Source: Azonexus hydrophilus
GTDB taxonomy: Bacteria; Pseudomonadota; Gammaproteobacteria; Burkholderiales; Rhodocyclaceae
Direction: 5' to 3'
Assembly (NCBI RefSeq): GCF_001956855.1
Contig: NZ_MTHD01000002.1
Coordinates: 62,001 to 126,000, forward strand
DNA length: 64,000 nucleotides
Made by a program: the position numbers and the translations under genes. The notes beneath the pieces were generated by a model. It saw only the letters and a list, made by a program, of their open reading frames with translations. It was not told the DNA's origin and searched no databases. Below, in pieces: positions 10,358 through 18,257 of the stretch (position 1 is its first letter; each line of letters starts with the position of its first letter).

Positions 10358-11196
10358 TCGCCGGCCGGCTGCGCGCGCTGCTCTGCGGACTGGCGTTGCT
10401 GCTGTCGGCCTTGCCACTGCGCGCCGCGCCGCCGGACCTCCTGCTGGCCAACGTCTATCGCGACGGAATCGAACTCAACCAATACTTGGTCAGCGAAAAG
10501 CTCGACGGCGTGCGCGCCGTCTGGGACGGCGAAACGCTGCGTTTTCGCAGCGGTCATCCGGTCAACGCACCGCGCTGGTTTGTCGATGCCTTGCCGAAGT
10601 TGGCGCTGGATGGCGAACTGTGGATCGGCCGCGGTCAGTTCGACCGCACTTCCGGCATCGTCCGCCGCGATTTTCCCGATGACGCCGAATGGCGCCAGAT
10701 CCGCTACATGATCTTCGAACTGCCCGGCGCGCCGGGCAGTTTTGCCGAACGGGCGGTGCGCATCCGCGAGATCGTCACCGCCGCCGGTCTGCCGTGGCTG
10801 GCTGAAATTCCACAGATTCTCGCGGTCGACCGCAATAAATTGCAAAAAATGCTCGCCGATACGGTCAAGGCCGGCGGTGAAGGGCTGATGCTGCATCGCG
10901 CCGATGCGCCATACGAAACCGGGCGCAGCGATACGCTGCTCAAGCTGAAACCCTGGCTCGATGCCGAAGCGCTGGTCGTCGCCCATCTGCCCGGCAAAGG
11001 CAAATACACCGGGCAGATGGGCGCGCTGCGCGTGCGTTTGCCCGATGGTCGCGAGTTTCGCCTGGGTACCGGTTTTACCGACGCACAGCGCCGCAATCCG
11101 CCACCGGTCGGCAGCACCGTCACCTATCGCTATCGCGAACTGACGCCAAACGGCTTGCCGCGATTCGCCAGTTTCCTGCGTATTCGTCAGGAATGA
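10342..11196 (+). CDS. Exported ATP-dependent DNA ligase (small LigA/Haemophilus type)
   Basis: A 284-residue minimal ATP-dependent ligase. The nucleotidylated lysine is Lys53 in SEKLDGVRA, and the later motifs GELWIGRG, GGEGLMLHR and LLKLKPW match motifs III-V, with a C-terminal OB-fold. Residues 10-29 (LRALLCGLALLLSALPLRAAP) read as a signal peptide, fitting the periplasmic ligases known in Haemophilus and Neisseria. Their role may concern DNA uptake or repair of extracellular DNA. The GTG at 10342 overlaps the end of tyrA; a TTG at 10354 is an equally possible start and keeps the signal peptide. Confidence 0.85.
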   Translation: MGQQLIAGRLRALLCGLALLLSALPLRAAPPDLLLANVYRDGIELNQYLVSEKLDGVRAVWDGETLRFRSGHPVNAPRWFVDALPKLALDGELWIGRGQFDRTSGIVRRDFPDDAEWRQIRYMIFELPGAPGSFAERAVRIREIVTAAGLPWLAEIPQILAVDRNKLQKMLADTVKAGGEGLMLHRADAPYETGRSDTLLKLKPWLDAEALVVAHLPGKGKYTGQMGALRVRLPDGREFRLGTGFTDAQRRNPPPVGSTVTYRYRELTPNGLPRFASFLRIRQE

Positions 11197-11245
11197 TGCC
11201 GGCTTGCGATAAAATGTGCGCCTTTCGACATTCTGGTGTTCCGGC

Positions 11246-12310
11246 ATGATCCTCGTCACCGGCGGTGCCGGCTTCATCGGCAGCAATTTCGTTCTCGACT
11301 GGCTGGCCCAAGGCAATGAGCCGGTCATCAATCTCGATGCCTTGACCTACGCTGGCAACCGGGAAAACCTTGCTGCGGTCGACGGCGATCCGCGGCACAT
11401 TTTCGTTCACGGCGACATCGGTGATTTCGAACTTGTTTCCCGTCTGCTGGCCGAACACCAGCCGCGTGCCGTCATCAATTTTGCTGCCGAATCGCATGTC
11501 GACCGCAGCATTCACGGCCCGGAAGATTTCATCCAGACCAACATCGTCGGCACCTTCCGGCTGCTCGAAGCGGTGCGCGCCTGGTACGGTCAACTGGCAC
11601 CGGAAGCAAAAAATGCCTTCCGCCTCCTGCACGTATCGACCGATGAAGTCTATGGCTCGCTCGCCAAGGACGACCCGGCCTTCAACGAGAACAACCGCTA
11701 CGAGCCGAACAGCCCGTACTCGGCAAGCAAGGCGGCATCCGACCACCTGGTGCGCGCCTACCACCACACCTACGGGCTGCCGGTGCTGACCACCAACTGT
11801 TCCAACAACTACGGGCCTTACCATTTCCCGGAAAAGCTGATCCCGCTGGTCATCCACAACGCGCTCGCCGGAAAGCCGCTGCCGATCTACGGCGACGGCC
11901 AGCAGATCCGCGACTGGCTGTACGTCAAGGATCACTGCAGCGCCATCCGCCGTGTGCTCGAAGGCGGCAAGCTCGGCGAGGTATACAACGTCGGCGGCTG
12001 GAACGAGAAGGCCAATCTCGACGTCGTGCACACGTTGTGCGCCATCCTTGATGAACTCAGCCCGCGCGCCGACGGCCAGTCGTACCGGACGCAGATCACC
12101 TTCGTCACCGACCGTCCGGGGCACGACCGCCGTTACGCCATCGATGCGACGAAACTCGAACGCGAGCTCGGCTGGAAGCCGGCCGAAACCTTCGAAACCG
12201 GCATCCGCAAGACGGTGCAGTGGTATCTGGACAACCAGGCCTGGGTCAATAACGTCACCAGCGGCGCCTATCGCGACTGGCTGGGCAAGCAATATGGGGC
12301 AAACGCATGA
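11246..12310 (+). CDS. rmlB: dTDP-glucose 4,6-dehydratase
   Basis: A 354-residue extended SDR that converts dTDP-glucose to dTDP-4-keto-6-deoxyglucose. It shows the NAD motif GGAGFIGSN, the dehydratase triad residues in VSTDEVYG, and the Tyr-Lys pair in YSASKAASD. The ATG at 11246 gives the family N-terminus [10 protein letters not shown]. First gene of the sugar cluster; it overlaps rmlA by 4 bases (ATGA). Base composition is still core-like here. Confidence 0.96.
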   Translation: MILVTGGAGFIGSNFVLDWLAQGNEPVINLDALTYAGNRENLAAVDGDPRHIFVHGDIGDFELVSRLLAEHQPRAVINFAAESHVDRSIHGPEDFIQTNIVGTFRLLEAVRAWYGQLAPEAKNAFRLLHVSTDEVYGSLAKDDPAFNENNRYEPNSPYSASKAASDHLVRAYHHTYGLPVLTTNCSNNYGPYHFPEKLIPLVIHNALAGKPLPIYGDGQQIRDWLYVKDHCSAIRRVLEGGKLGEVYNVGGWNEKANLDVVHTLCAILDELSPRADGQSYRTQITFVTDRPGHDRRYAIDATKLERELGWKPAETFETGIRKTVQWYLDNQAWVNNVTSGAYRDWLGKQYGANA

Positions 12311-13203
12311 ACCAGCAAAAAACTCAGCGCAAGGGCATCATTCTCGCCGGCGGTTCCGGCACCCGGCTGTACCCGGTAACGCTGGCGGTCTCCAAGCAAC
12401 TGCTGCCGATCCACGACAAGCCGATGATCTATTACCCGCTGAGCACCCTGATGCTGGCGGGCATCCGGGAAATCCTGATCATCTCGACGCCGCAGGACAC
12501 GCCGCGCTTCCAGCAACTGCTTGGCGACGGCAGCCAGTGGGGACTGTCGCTGCAATATGCGGTGCAGCCGAGTCCGGATGGCCTGGCCCAGGCTTTCATC
12601 ATCGGTCGCGATTTCATCGCTGGTGGTGATTCGGCCCTGGTGCTCGGCGACAACATCTTCTACGGCCATGAATTTGCCAATGACCTTGCTGCGGCTGATG
12701 CACAGACTGCCGGCGCAACGGTCTTCGCCTACCATGTCCATGATCCCGAGCGCTACGGTGTCGTCGAGTTCGATCGCGCGGGCAGGGCGGTCAGCCTTGA
12801 GGAAAAGCCGCTCGTGCCGAAATCCAGTTACGCGGTCACCGGCCTCTATTTCTACGACAACCAGGTCCTCGACATGGCCCGTGAACTGAAGCCGTCGCCG
12901 CGCGGGGAACTCGAGATCACCGACATCAATCGCCTTTACCACGAGCGCGACCAACTCAACGTCCAGGTCATGGGCCGCGGTCATGCCTGGCTCGATACCG
13001 GCACCCACGAAAGCCTGCTCGACGCCAGCCAGTTCATCGCCACGATCGAGAAACGCCAGGGTCTGAAAGTGGCCTGTCCGGAGGAAATCGCCTTCCGTAA
13101 AGGCTGGGTCGATGCGGCACAACTGGAAAAGCTGGCGCAGCCGATGCTGAAAAACCCTTACGGCCAGTATTTGGCCGGACTGCTCAAGGAACGGGTGTTC
13201 TGA
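12307..13203 (+). CDS. rmlA: Glucose-1-phosphate thymidylyltransferase
   Basis: A 298-residue nucleotidyltransferase that makes dTDP-glucose, the RmlB substrate. The signature [20 protein letters not shown] is near the N-terminus, followed by [19 protein letters not shown] and EEKPLVPKS are conserved RmlA segments. It sits between rmlB and rmlC with stop/start overlaps on both sides, so rmlD is not in its usual place. Confidence 0.97.
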   Translation: MNQQKTQRKGIILAGGSGTRLYPVTLAVSKQLLPIHDKPMIYYPLSTLMLAGIREILIISTPQDTPRFQQLLGDGSQWGLSLQYAVQPSPDGLAQAFIIGRDFIAGGDSALVLGDNIFYGHEFANDLAAADAQTAGATVFAYHVHDPERYGVVEFDRAGRAVSLEEKPLVPKSSYAVTGLYFYDNQVLDMARELKPSPRGELEITDINRLYHERDQLNVQVMGRGHAWLDTGTHESLLDASQFIATIEKRQGLKVACPEEIAFRKGWVDAAQLEKLAQPMLKNPYGQYLAGLLKERVF

Positions 13204-13748
13204 TGAAAGTCACGCAGACAAAGCTGGCCGGGGTGCTGGTCATCGAACCGCGGGTTTTTGGCGACGAGCGCGGTTTTTTCTTCGAGAGCTTCAATCAACG
13301 TGCTTTTGACGAGGCGGCTGGCGCCCATGTCGATTTCGTCCAGGACAACCACTCGAAAAGCAGCCGCAACGTACTGCGCGGCCTGCATTACCAGTTGCCG
13401 CCGAAAGCCCAGGGCAAACTGGTGCGTGTCGTTCAGGGCGAGGTTTTCGATGTTGCGGTCGACCTGCGCAAAAATTCAAAAACCTTTGGCCAGTGGGTGG
13501 GTGAAACCCTCTCTGCCGAAAACAAGAAACAGTTGTGGATTCCGGCAGGATTCGCGCATGGCTTCCTGACCCTGAGCGAAACGGCCGAGTTCCTGTACAA
13601 GACCACAGACTACTACTCGCCCGAGCATGAGCGGTGCATTCGCTGGGATGATCCGGAGTTGGCGATTCAGTGGCCGCTGCTGCACTCTCCCACGATCTCA
13701 GATAAGGATAAGAGCGGCACCAGCTTCGCCGAGTACGATCCGGTATAA
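13203..13748 (+). CDS. rmlC: dTDP-4-dehydrorhamnose 3,5-epimerase
   Basis: A 181-residue cupin that epimerises C3 and C5 of dTDP-4-keto-6-deoxyglucose. The catalytic histidine is in LRGLHYQ, and the active-site Tyr in YKTTDYYSPEHE. Length matches the family. Its start overlaps the rmlA stop (TGATG). The final reductase RmlD is absent from the window, so dTDP-L-rhamnose formation depends on a gene elsewhere or on another reductase in the cluster. Confidence 0.96.
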   Translation: MKVTQTKLAGVLVIEPRVFGDERGFFFESFNQRAFDEAAGAHVDFVQDNHSKSSRNVLRGLHYQLPPKAQGKLVRVVQGEVFDVAVDLRKNSKTFGQWVGETLSAENKKQLWIPAGFAHGFLTLSETAEFLYKTTDYYSPEHERCIRWDDPELAIQWPLLHSPTISDKDKSGTSFAEYDPV

Positions 13749-13790
13749 GCATGTGTACTGGGGTTTTTCCGTTTTCATCCGGAGAGTGGA

Positions 13791-14288
13791 ATGCGTTGGT
13801 ATTTGATTCACTGTAAACCGAGGCAAGAAAAGCTGGCCTTACTTAATCTGGCACGCCAAGGTTACGAATGCTATCTACCGATGCTCCGCCAAGAGAAGTT
13901 CAGGCAAGAAACTTTGCGGGCAGAGGACGAGCCACTTTTCCCACGCTATTTATTCATTCGCCTCGGGGAAGGAGAGAGGGCCAAAAGTTGGTCGCCGATT
14001 CGCTCGACCAAGGGGGTCAGTCGGCTCGTCTGCTTTGGTGTGGAATATGCAAATGTGGATGATGCACTCATTGAGCAACTGAGGGCACGAGAGGCATCAA
14101 TTCAGGCAGCGCCAGAGCCGCTGTTCAAACCCGGGGAGCGAGTCCGTCTGGTAGAAACTCCTTTTTCCGGCATCGAAGGGGTTTACCAGATGGCAGATGG
14201 CGAGCGTCGAGCCATGCTGTTGATCAATATTTTAAGTAAACCCGTCATCGTCAGGGTTTCGCCTGGAAGCTTGCGTAAAGCGAGCTAA
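13791..14288 (+). CDS. rfaH: RfaH/NusG-family transcription antiterminator
   Basis: A 165-residue NusG paralogue. The N-terminal NGN domain begins MRWYLIHCKPRQE and has FPRYLFIRL; the C-terminal KOW-type segment begins FKPGERVRLVETPFSGIEG. RfaH binds RNA polymerase paused at an ops site, suppresses Rho termination, and after refolding of its KOW domain recruits ribosomes. It lies 42 bases after rmlC, with a GGAGAG ribosome site, and 191 bases before an ops element that heads the long glycan operon. That arrangement supports a cluster-dedicated RfaH. A UpxY-type or LoaP-like specialised NusG is the alternative name for the same role. Confidence 0.9.
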   Translation: MRWYLIHCKPRQEKLALLNLARQGYECYLPMLRQEKFRQETLRAEDEPLFPRYLFIRLGEGERAKSWSPIRSTKGVSRLVCFGVEYANVDDALIEQLRAREASIQAAPEPLFKPGERVRLVETPFSGIEGVYQMADGERRAMLLINILSKPVIVRVSPGSLRKAS

Positions 14289-14668
14289 AACCGAATGCGC
14301 CACAGCAATATTGATGGTGCGCGGCTTGCAGATAATTCCTTTTCGCAAAATTATGGCGCTATGGCACAATGCCGCTCGTCCATTGAACCAGCGGGTTTGT
14401 ATGCCGTCACGTTTGTCTTGTCCGGACACTATGCTATGTCAAAACCTCTGAACCGCGCTTGCTGATCGTGAAACAGCATGGCGGTAGCTTGTCTAGCCAC
14501 TCCGCTAAGAGGAATTCGGTTCGGAGCGTTCTGCTGCTTGCGCCAAACCCAAGAAGTCAGGCCAACGTACTTTGGTTCGAAAATTTTTGTGAGCTTCGAC
14601 ACTATTGACTACTCGGCTTCCGGTTGACGGTGCTGGATATAAAGCAGTAATTTGGTGGAAAAACGCAA
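14289..14668 (+). other. 380-base non-coding leader of the glycan operon
   Basis: No credible gene lies here; the only frame over 60 codons is a minus-strand shadow overlapping the rfaH end. The stretch is visibly AT-richer than the left core. It holds the ops element at 14480-14491. A weak promoter candidate precedes it: TTGTCT at 14413-14418, 16 bases, then TATGTC at 14435-14440, which would put ops about 30-35 bases into the transcript. No terminator-like hairpin with a U-tract is seen. A GGTGGA ribosome site precedes legB. Confidence 0.6.
14480..14491 (+). promoter_or_regulatory. ops element (RfaH recruitment site)
   Basis: The sequence GGCGGTAGCTTG matches the E. coli ops core GGCGGTAGCGTG at 11 of 12 positions, including the whole GGCGGTAG octamer. 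In E. coli the non-template strand of this site pauses polymerase and is read by RfaH. It is on the coding strand, downstream of an rfaH-like gene and 178 bases before the first gene of a very long operon. The rest of the classical 39-base JUMPstart is not conserved. Confidence 0.82.
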
Positions 14669-15667
14669 ATGAAGAAAATACTGGTGACGGGGGCTGATGG
14701 CTTCATCGGCTCGCATTTAACGGAAGCCCTGGTTCGCCAAGGGTACGATGTGCGCGCCTTTGTCCTCTATAACTCGTTTGGGTCTTGGGGATGGCTGGAC
14801 CATTCGTCCGATGAGATCAAGTCGGCGATTGATGTGTTCGCAGGTGACATTCGCGACCCACATGGTGTGCGTACCGCGATGCAAGGTTGCGATGCGGTTT
14901 TGCACCTGGCGGCACTGATCGCAATTCCTTACTCATACCATTCGCCAGATACCTACGTTGATACCAATATCAAGGGAACCTTGAATGTCCTTCAGGCAGC
15001 AAGGGATCTCGGTGTTTCCCGTGTCATTCACACGTCGACGAGTGAGGTGTACGGTACGGCACGTTTCGTGCCCATCACCGAAGAACATCCGCTACAGGGT
15101 CAGTCACCGTATTCTGCCTCGAAAATCGCTGCAGATCAGCTGGCATATTCCTTTTTTGCGTCGTTTGATTTGCCTGTGGTTATCGCCAGGCCGTTCAATA
15201 CCTATGGGCCGCGCCAGTCAGCCAGGGCTGTCATTCCAGCGATCATCACGCAGATTGCCAGCGGGGTGCGTCACCTCAAACTTGGCGCGCTCCATCCGAC
15301 CAGGGATTTCAATTTTGTCGCCGATACCGTTGGTGCATTCATTGCGGCGCTTCGCAGTACCGATGGCCTTGGTGAGGTAGTCAACTTTGGCTCGAATTTC
15401 GAAATCTCGATTGGTGATACCGTGAAGTTGATCGCTCAGGTGATGGGCGCCGAGGTGGAGATCGAGACCGATACTGTCCGCTTGCGGCCGGAAAAGAGCG
15501 AAGTGGAACGGCTTTGGGCGGACAATAAAAAAGCTTTCGAGTTGTTCGGCTGGCGTCCGTCCTACGGCAGCCAGGAAGGTTTCCGCCGAGGCTTGGAGGA
15601 AACCGTCGAATGGTTCCTGGACAAGAGTAACCTTGCTTGCTACAAGGCAGGCCGTTACAACATCTGA
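14669..15667 (+). CDS. legB: NAD-dependent 4,6-dehydratase, LegB-like
   Basis: A 332-residue extended SDR. It has GADGFIGSH for NAD, TSTSEVYGT at the dehydratase site and YSASKIAAD for Tyr/Lys. The sequence style (VLHLAALIAIPYSY, ARPFNTYGPRQSARAVIP) is that of the LegB group, which dehydrates a GDP- or UDP-linked GlcNAc to its 4-keto-6-deoxy form in legionaminic acid synthesis. Being followed by LegI and other Leg/Ptm homologues supports this. First gene after the ops leader. Confidence 0.85.
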   Translation: MKKILVTGADGFIGSHLTEALVRQGYDVRAFVLYNSFGSWGWLDHSSDEIKSAIDVFAGDIRDPHGVRTAMQGCDAVLHLAALIAIPYSYHSPDTYVDTNIKGTLNVLQAARDLGVSRVIHTSTSEVYGTARFVPITEEHPLQGQSPYSASKIAADQLAYSFFASFDLPVVIARPFNTYGPRQSARAVIPAIITQIASGVRHLKLGALHPTRDFNFVADTVGAFIAALRSTDGLGEVVNFGSNFEISIGDTVKLIAQVMGAEVEIETDTVRLRPEKSEVERLWADNKKAFELFGWRPSYGSQEGFRRGLEETVEWFLDKSNLACYKAGRYNI

Positions 15668-15690
15668 CGTCATACGGAAAAGGTTGGAGA

Positions 15691-16692
15691 GTGAGAATCC
15701 TCGTCATTGCTGAAGCAGGCGTAAACCATAATGGTGATATGGGCATGGCTCGGGCGCTCATCGATGCAGCGGCAGATGCTGGCGCCGATCTGGTCAAGTT
15801 TCAGACCTTTAGCGCCGACCGACTGGTCACTGGTGCGGCGCGGAAAGCAGACTATCAGGCCGCCAATACGGCTTCGGACGAGTCCCAGCATGAAATGCTC
15901 AGGCGTCTGGAGTTGACCGGACAAATGCACGACGAACTGATCGCACATGCCGCGCAACGGGGTATAGAGTTCTTTTCGACGGCGTTCGACCTGCAAAGCC
16001 TCGATTACCTGATGAGCCTGGGCATGTCACGCATCAAGGTGCCGTCGGGTGAAATCACCAATCTGCCCTACCTGCGACGGATAGGAGCATTTGGCAAGCA
16101 GGTGATCCTGTCTACAGGCATGTCTAATCTCGGTGATATCGAAGCTGCGCTGAATGTGCTCGAACAGGCTGGAACACCGCGCCAGCAGATCATCGTGCTC
16201 CATTGCAATACTGAGTACCCGGTGCCGATGAACGAGGTGAATTTGCGCGCCATGCAGTCCATCGCTCAGGCTTTTGGTGTGCAGGTGGGGTTCTCGGACC
16301 ATACTGAAGGTATCGAAATAGCTATTGCCGCCGCTGCGCTGGGTGCCTGTGTGATCGAAAAGCACTTCACGCTCGACCGCAAGTTGCCCGGCCCTGATCA
16401 TCGGGCAAGTATCGAACCGAACGAACTGGCCCGAATGATTAGTTCGATCCGCAATGTCGAACTTGCCTTGGGGGATGGCATCAAGCGCCCCTGCGCCAGT
16501 GAAGAGAGAAATCGGCCGATAGCCCGGAAATCGCTGGTGGCGGTGCGGGCGATTCGCGCAGGAGAAATTTTTAGCGAAGACAACCTGACGGCCAAACGTC
16601 CTGGGACCGGCATTTCGCCTATGCGATTGCATGAAGTGCTCGGGCGAAAGGCCAGCCGGGACTTTGCTGTAGACGAATTGATTGAATGGTAG
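15691..16692 (+). CDS. legI: N,N'-diacetyllegionaminate synthase (NeuB family)
   Basis: A 333-residue PEP-condensing enzyme that joins a six-carbon 2,4-diamino sugar to PEP to give a nine-carbon nonulosonic acid. It begins ILVIAEAGVNHNGDM, has the metal/PEP TIM barrel with KFQTF, KVPSGEITN, FSDHT and the late GPDH segment, and ends with a SAF (antifreeze-like) domain (residues about 275-333). The chosen start is the GTG at 15691 with an AAAGG site 7 bases upstream; an earlier frame start lies inside legB. The presence of LegB and LegG homologues favours legionaminate over sialate or pseudaminate. Confidence 0.9.
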   Translation: MRILVIAEAGVNHNGDMGMARALIDAAADAGADLVKFQTFSADRLVTGAARKADYQAANTASDESQHEMLRRLELTGQMHDELIAHAAQRGIEFFSTAFDLQSLDYLMSLGMSRIKVPSGEITNLPYLRRIGAFGKQVILSTGMSNLGDIEAALNVLEQAGTPRQQIIVLHCNTEYPVPMNEVNLRAMQSIAQAFGVQVGFSDHTEGIEIAIAAAALGACVIEKHFTLDRKLPGPDHRASIEPNELARMISSIRNVELALGDGIKRPCASEERNRPIARKSLVAVRAIRAGEIFSEDNLTAKRPGTGISPMRLHEVLGRKASRDFAVDELIEW

Positions 16693-16735
16693 AGATGTCC
16701 GCCCGTAGCACGGTGGACGAAGGCTAAGCAAGCAC

Positions 16736-17368
16736 ATGAGACCGACAAGAATCGATATCATCGACTACGGGATGGGCAATGTTCAGTCCGTCCGGAATGC
16801 ATTTGAGCGCCTGGGGTGTGAAGTTCGGGTATCGGAAGATCCCTCAGCTCTGGTAGATGCCGATGCCCTCGTTCTACCGGGGGTGGGGGCATTTGGCGAA
16901 GCTATGAACAATCTTCGTGAACGGCAATTGATCGAGCCGCTTCGAGAGGCTGTACTGAATCAAGGCAAACCTCTGCTAGGCATCTGTCTTGGCATGCAAC
17001 TGCTCGCTGACAGCTCTGCTGAGCGGGGAAGCTATTCCGGGCTGGGTCTGATTCCTGGGCAGGTGCGTGAAATTCCGGTGGTCCCCGGCTACCGTTTACC
17101 GCATATCGGCTGGAATGACATTTCGATTCGTCTGCCAGAGCCGCTGTTCGACAAACTCCCGGAGAAAAGTGCCTTCTACTTCGTCCATTCCTATCGTTTC
17201 GAGTGTGATTCTCGCTATGTGGCGGGAATGACTGATTACGGAACGGATGTCGTGGCTGCCGTGCAGCGGGAGCGTATCTTCGGAGTTCAGTTTCATCCGG
17301 AGAGAAGTCAGCGCAAAGGGCTTCGTCTGTTGCGGAATTTTGTTGATTTTGTTGAGTCCGTTGGATAG
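16736..17368 (+). CDS. HisH-like glutaminase for sugar amidination
   Basis: A 210-residue class I glutamine amidotransferase. The triad is intact: Cys84 in GICLGMQ, and His187 and Glu189 in QFHPERSQ. In histidine synthesis HisH feeds ammonia to HisF; here the neighbours are a HisF-like protein lacking the cyclase aspartate and two N-acetyl-sugar amidotransferases. It is therefore the WbpG-associated HisH2/WbuY type, supplying ammonia to turn an acetamido group of the nonulosonate into an acetamidino group. A house-keeping hisH is expected elsewhere in the genome. Confidence 0.88.
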   Translation: MRPTRIDIIDYGMGNVQSVRNAFERLGCEVRVSEDPSALVDADALVLPGVGAFGEAMNNLRERQLIEPLREAVLNQGKPLLGICLGMQLLADSSAERGSYSGLGLIPGQVREIPVVPGYRLPHIGWNDISIRLPEPLFDKLPEKSAFYFVHSYRFECDSRYVAGMTDYGTDVVAAVQRERIFGVQFHPERSQRKGLRLLRNFVDFVESVG

Positions 17369-17384
17369 ATAATCGGGTTATAAA

Positions 17385-18257
17385 GTGCTCAAGAAAAGAC
17401 TGGTTGCCTGCCTGCTGATACGGGACGGCCTGATTGTTCAGAGTGTCGGGTTCAATCGCTACTTGCCGATCGGACATCCGAAATTTCCGATTGAATTCGT
17501 CGTCAAGTGGGATGTGGACGAGATCGTCCTGCTCGACATGAGCGCTACACCAGAAAATCGTTCCCCGGATACCGGTGTTCTGGAAATGCTGTCCCGTTCC
17601 TGTTTCGTGCCCTTGACGGTCGGTGGCGGTATCAAGTCGGTGGACGACGTGCGCAGGATAACCCGGGCGGGGGCAGACAAAGCTGCAATCAACGCGCATG
17701 CCGTGGCGAGGCCGGCGCTGATTTCTGAAGTTGCCGATGTATTCGGCCAGCAGTGCGTCGTTGTCTCAATGGATTGCCGCCTGGAAAACGATGGCCGCTA
17801 TCAGATTTACACCCATTCTGGATCGAAGGCTACGGGCCTGGACGCTGTGGCCTGGGCGAAACAGGTCGAAAAGCTTGGTGCTGGCGAGATATTCCTGAAT
17901 TCAATAGACCGCGACGGCTCGAAAAAAGGCTATGACCTCGAGTTGATTCGCCGAGTCAGCGAATCTGTCTCCATACCGGTTGTTGCTTGTGGTGGTGTTG
18001 GCAACTACACGCATTTCGCGCCCGGGGTCATTGAAGGTGGCGCCTCAGCTGTTGCTGCTGCCAATATTTTTCACTACATCGAACACAGCACCATCGTTGC
18101 CAAGGCACATCTCCTGAAATCAGGGGTCGATATCCGTCTTGACAGCGAAGCGACTTATGACGGGAGGGAGTTCGATGAAAGCGGGCGTTTGATAATGCTC
18201 TCCGGCAGCCGTTTGTCGGACATTGAATTCAAGCGCGGATCGAAGGACCTTATATGA
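17385..18257 (+). CDS. HisF-like ammonia conduit (HisF2/WbuZ type), cyclase Asp11 replaced
   Basis: A 290-residue TIM-barrel HisF homologue with a GTG start. Aligned from residue 1 to T. maritima HisF, position 11 is Leu (CLLIRDG instead of CLDVKDG), so one of the two cyclase aspartates is gone, while Asp130 (VVSMDCR) remains. The ammonia-gate residues Arg5, Glu46, Lys99 and the Glu of GAGE (168) are all kept. The protein is about 35 residues longer than usual at the C-terminus. This fits a protein that passes ammonia from the HisH partner to the amidotransferase rather than making imidazole glycerol phosphate. It overlaps the next gene by 4 bases. Confidence 0.87.
   Translation: MLKKRLVACLLIRDGLIVQSVGFNRYLPIGHPKFPIEFVVKWDVDEIVLLDMSATPENRSPDTGVLEMLSRSCFVPLTVGGGIKSVDDVRRITRAGADKAAINAHAVARPALISEVADVFGQQCVVVSMDCRLENDGRYQIYTHSGSKATGLDAVAWAKQVEKLGAGEIFLNSIDRDGSKKGYDLELIRRVSESVSIPVVACGGVGNYTHFAPGVIEGGASAVAAANIFHYIEHSTIVAKAHLLKSGVDIRLDSEATYDGREFDESGRLIMLSGSRLSDIEFKRGSKDLI

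Noticed and set aside
8432..10417. Minus-strand open frame (661 codons) opposite hisC and tyrA
   Set aside because: Shadow of two well-conserved genes; amino acid composition is Arg/Ala/Asp-rich and shows no family motif.
14232..14429. Small minus-strand frame after rfaH
   Set aside because: 65 codons, overlapping the rfaH end, without ribosome site or recognisable features.
14560..14600. GGTTCGA-containing stretch resembling a tRNA T-arm
   Set aside because: No acceptor stem or anticodon arm can be folded around it.
16736..18257. HisH and HisF as part of a histidine operon
   Set aside because: The HisF homologue lacks Asp11, no other his genes are adjacent, and both neighbours are nonulosonate and sugar-amidotransferase genes.
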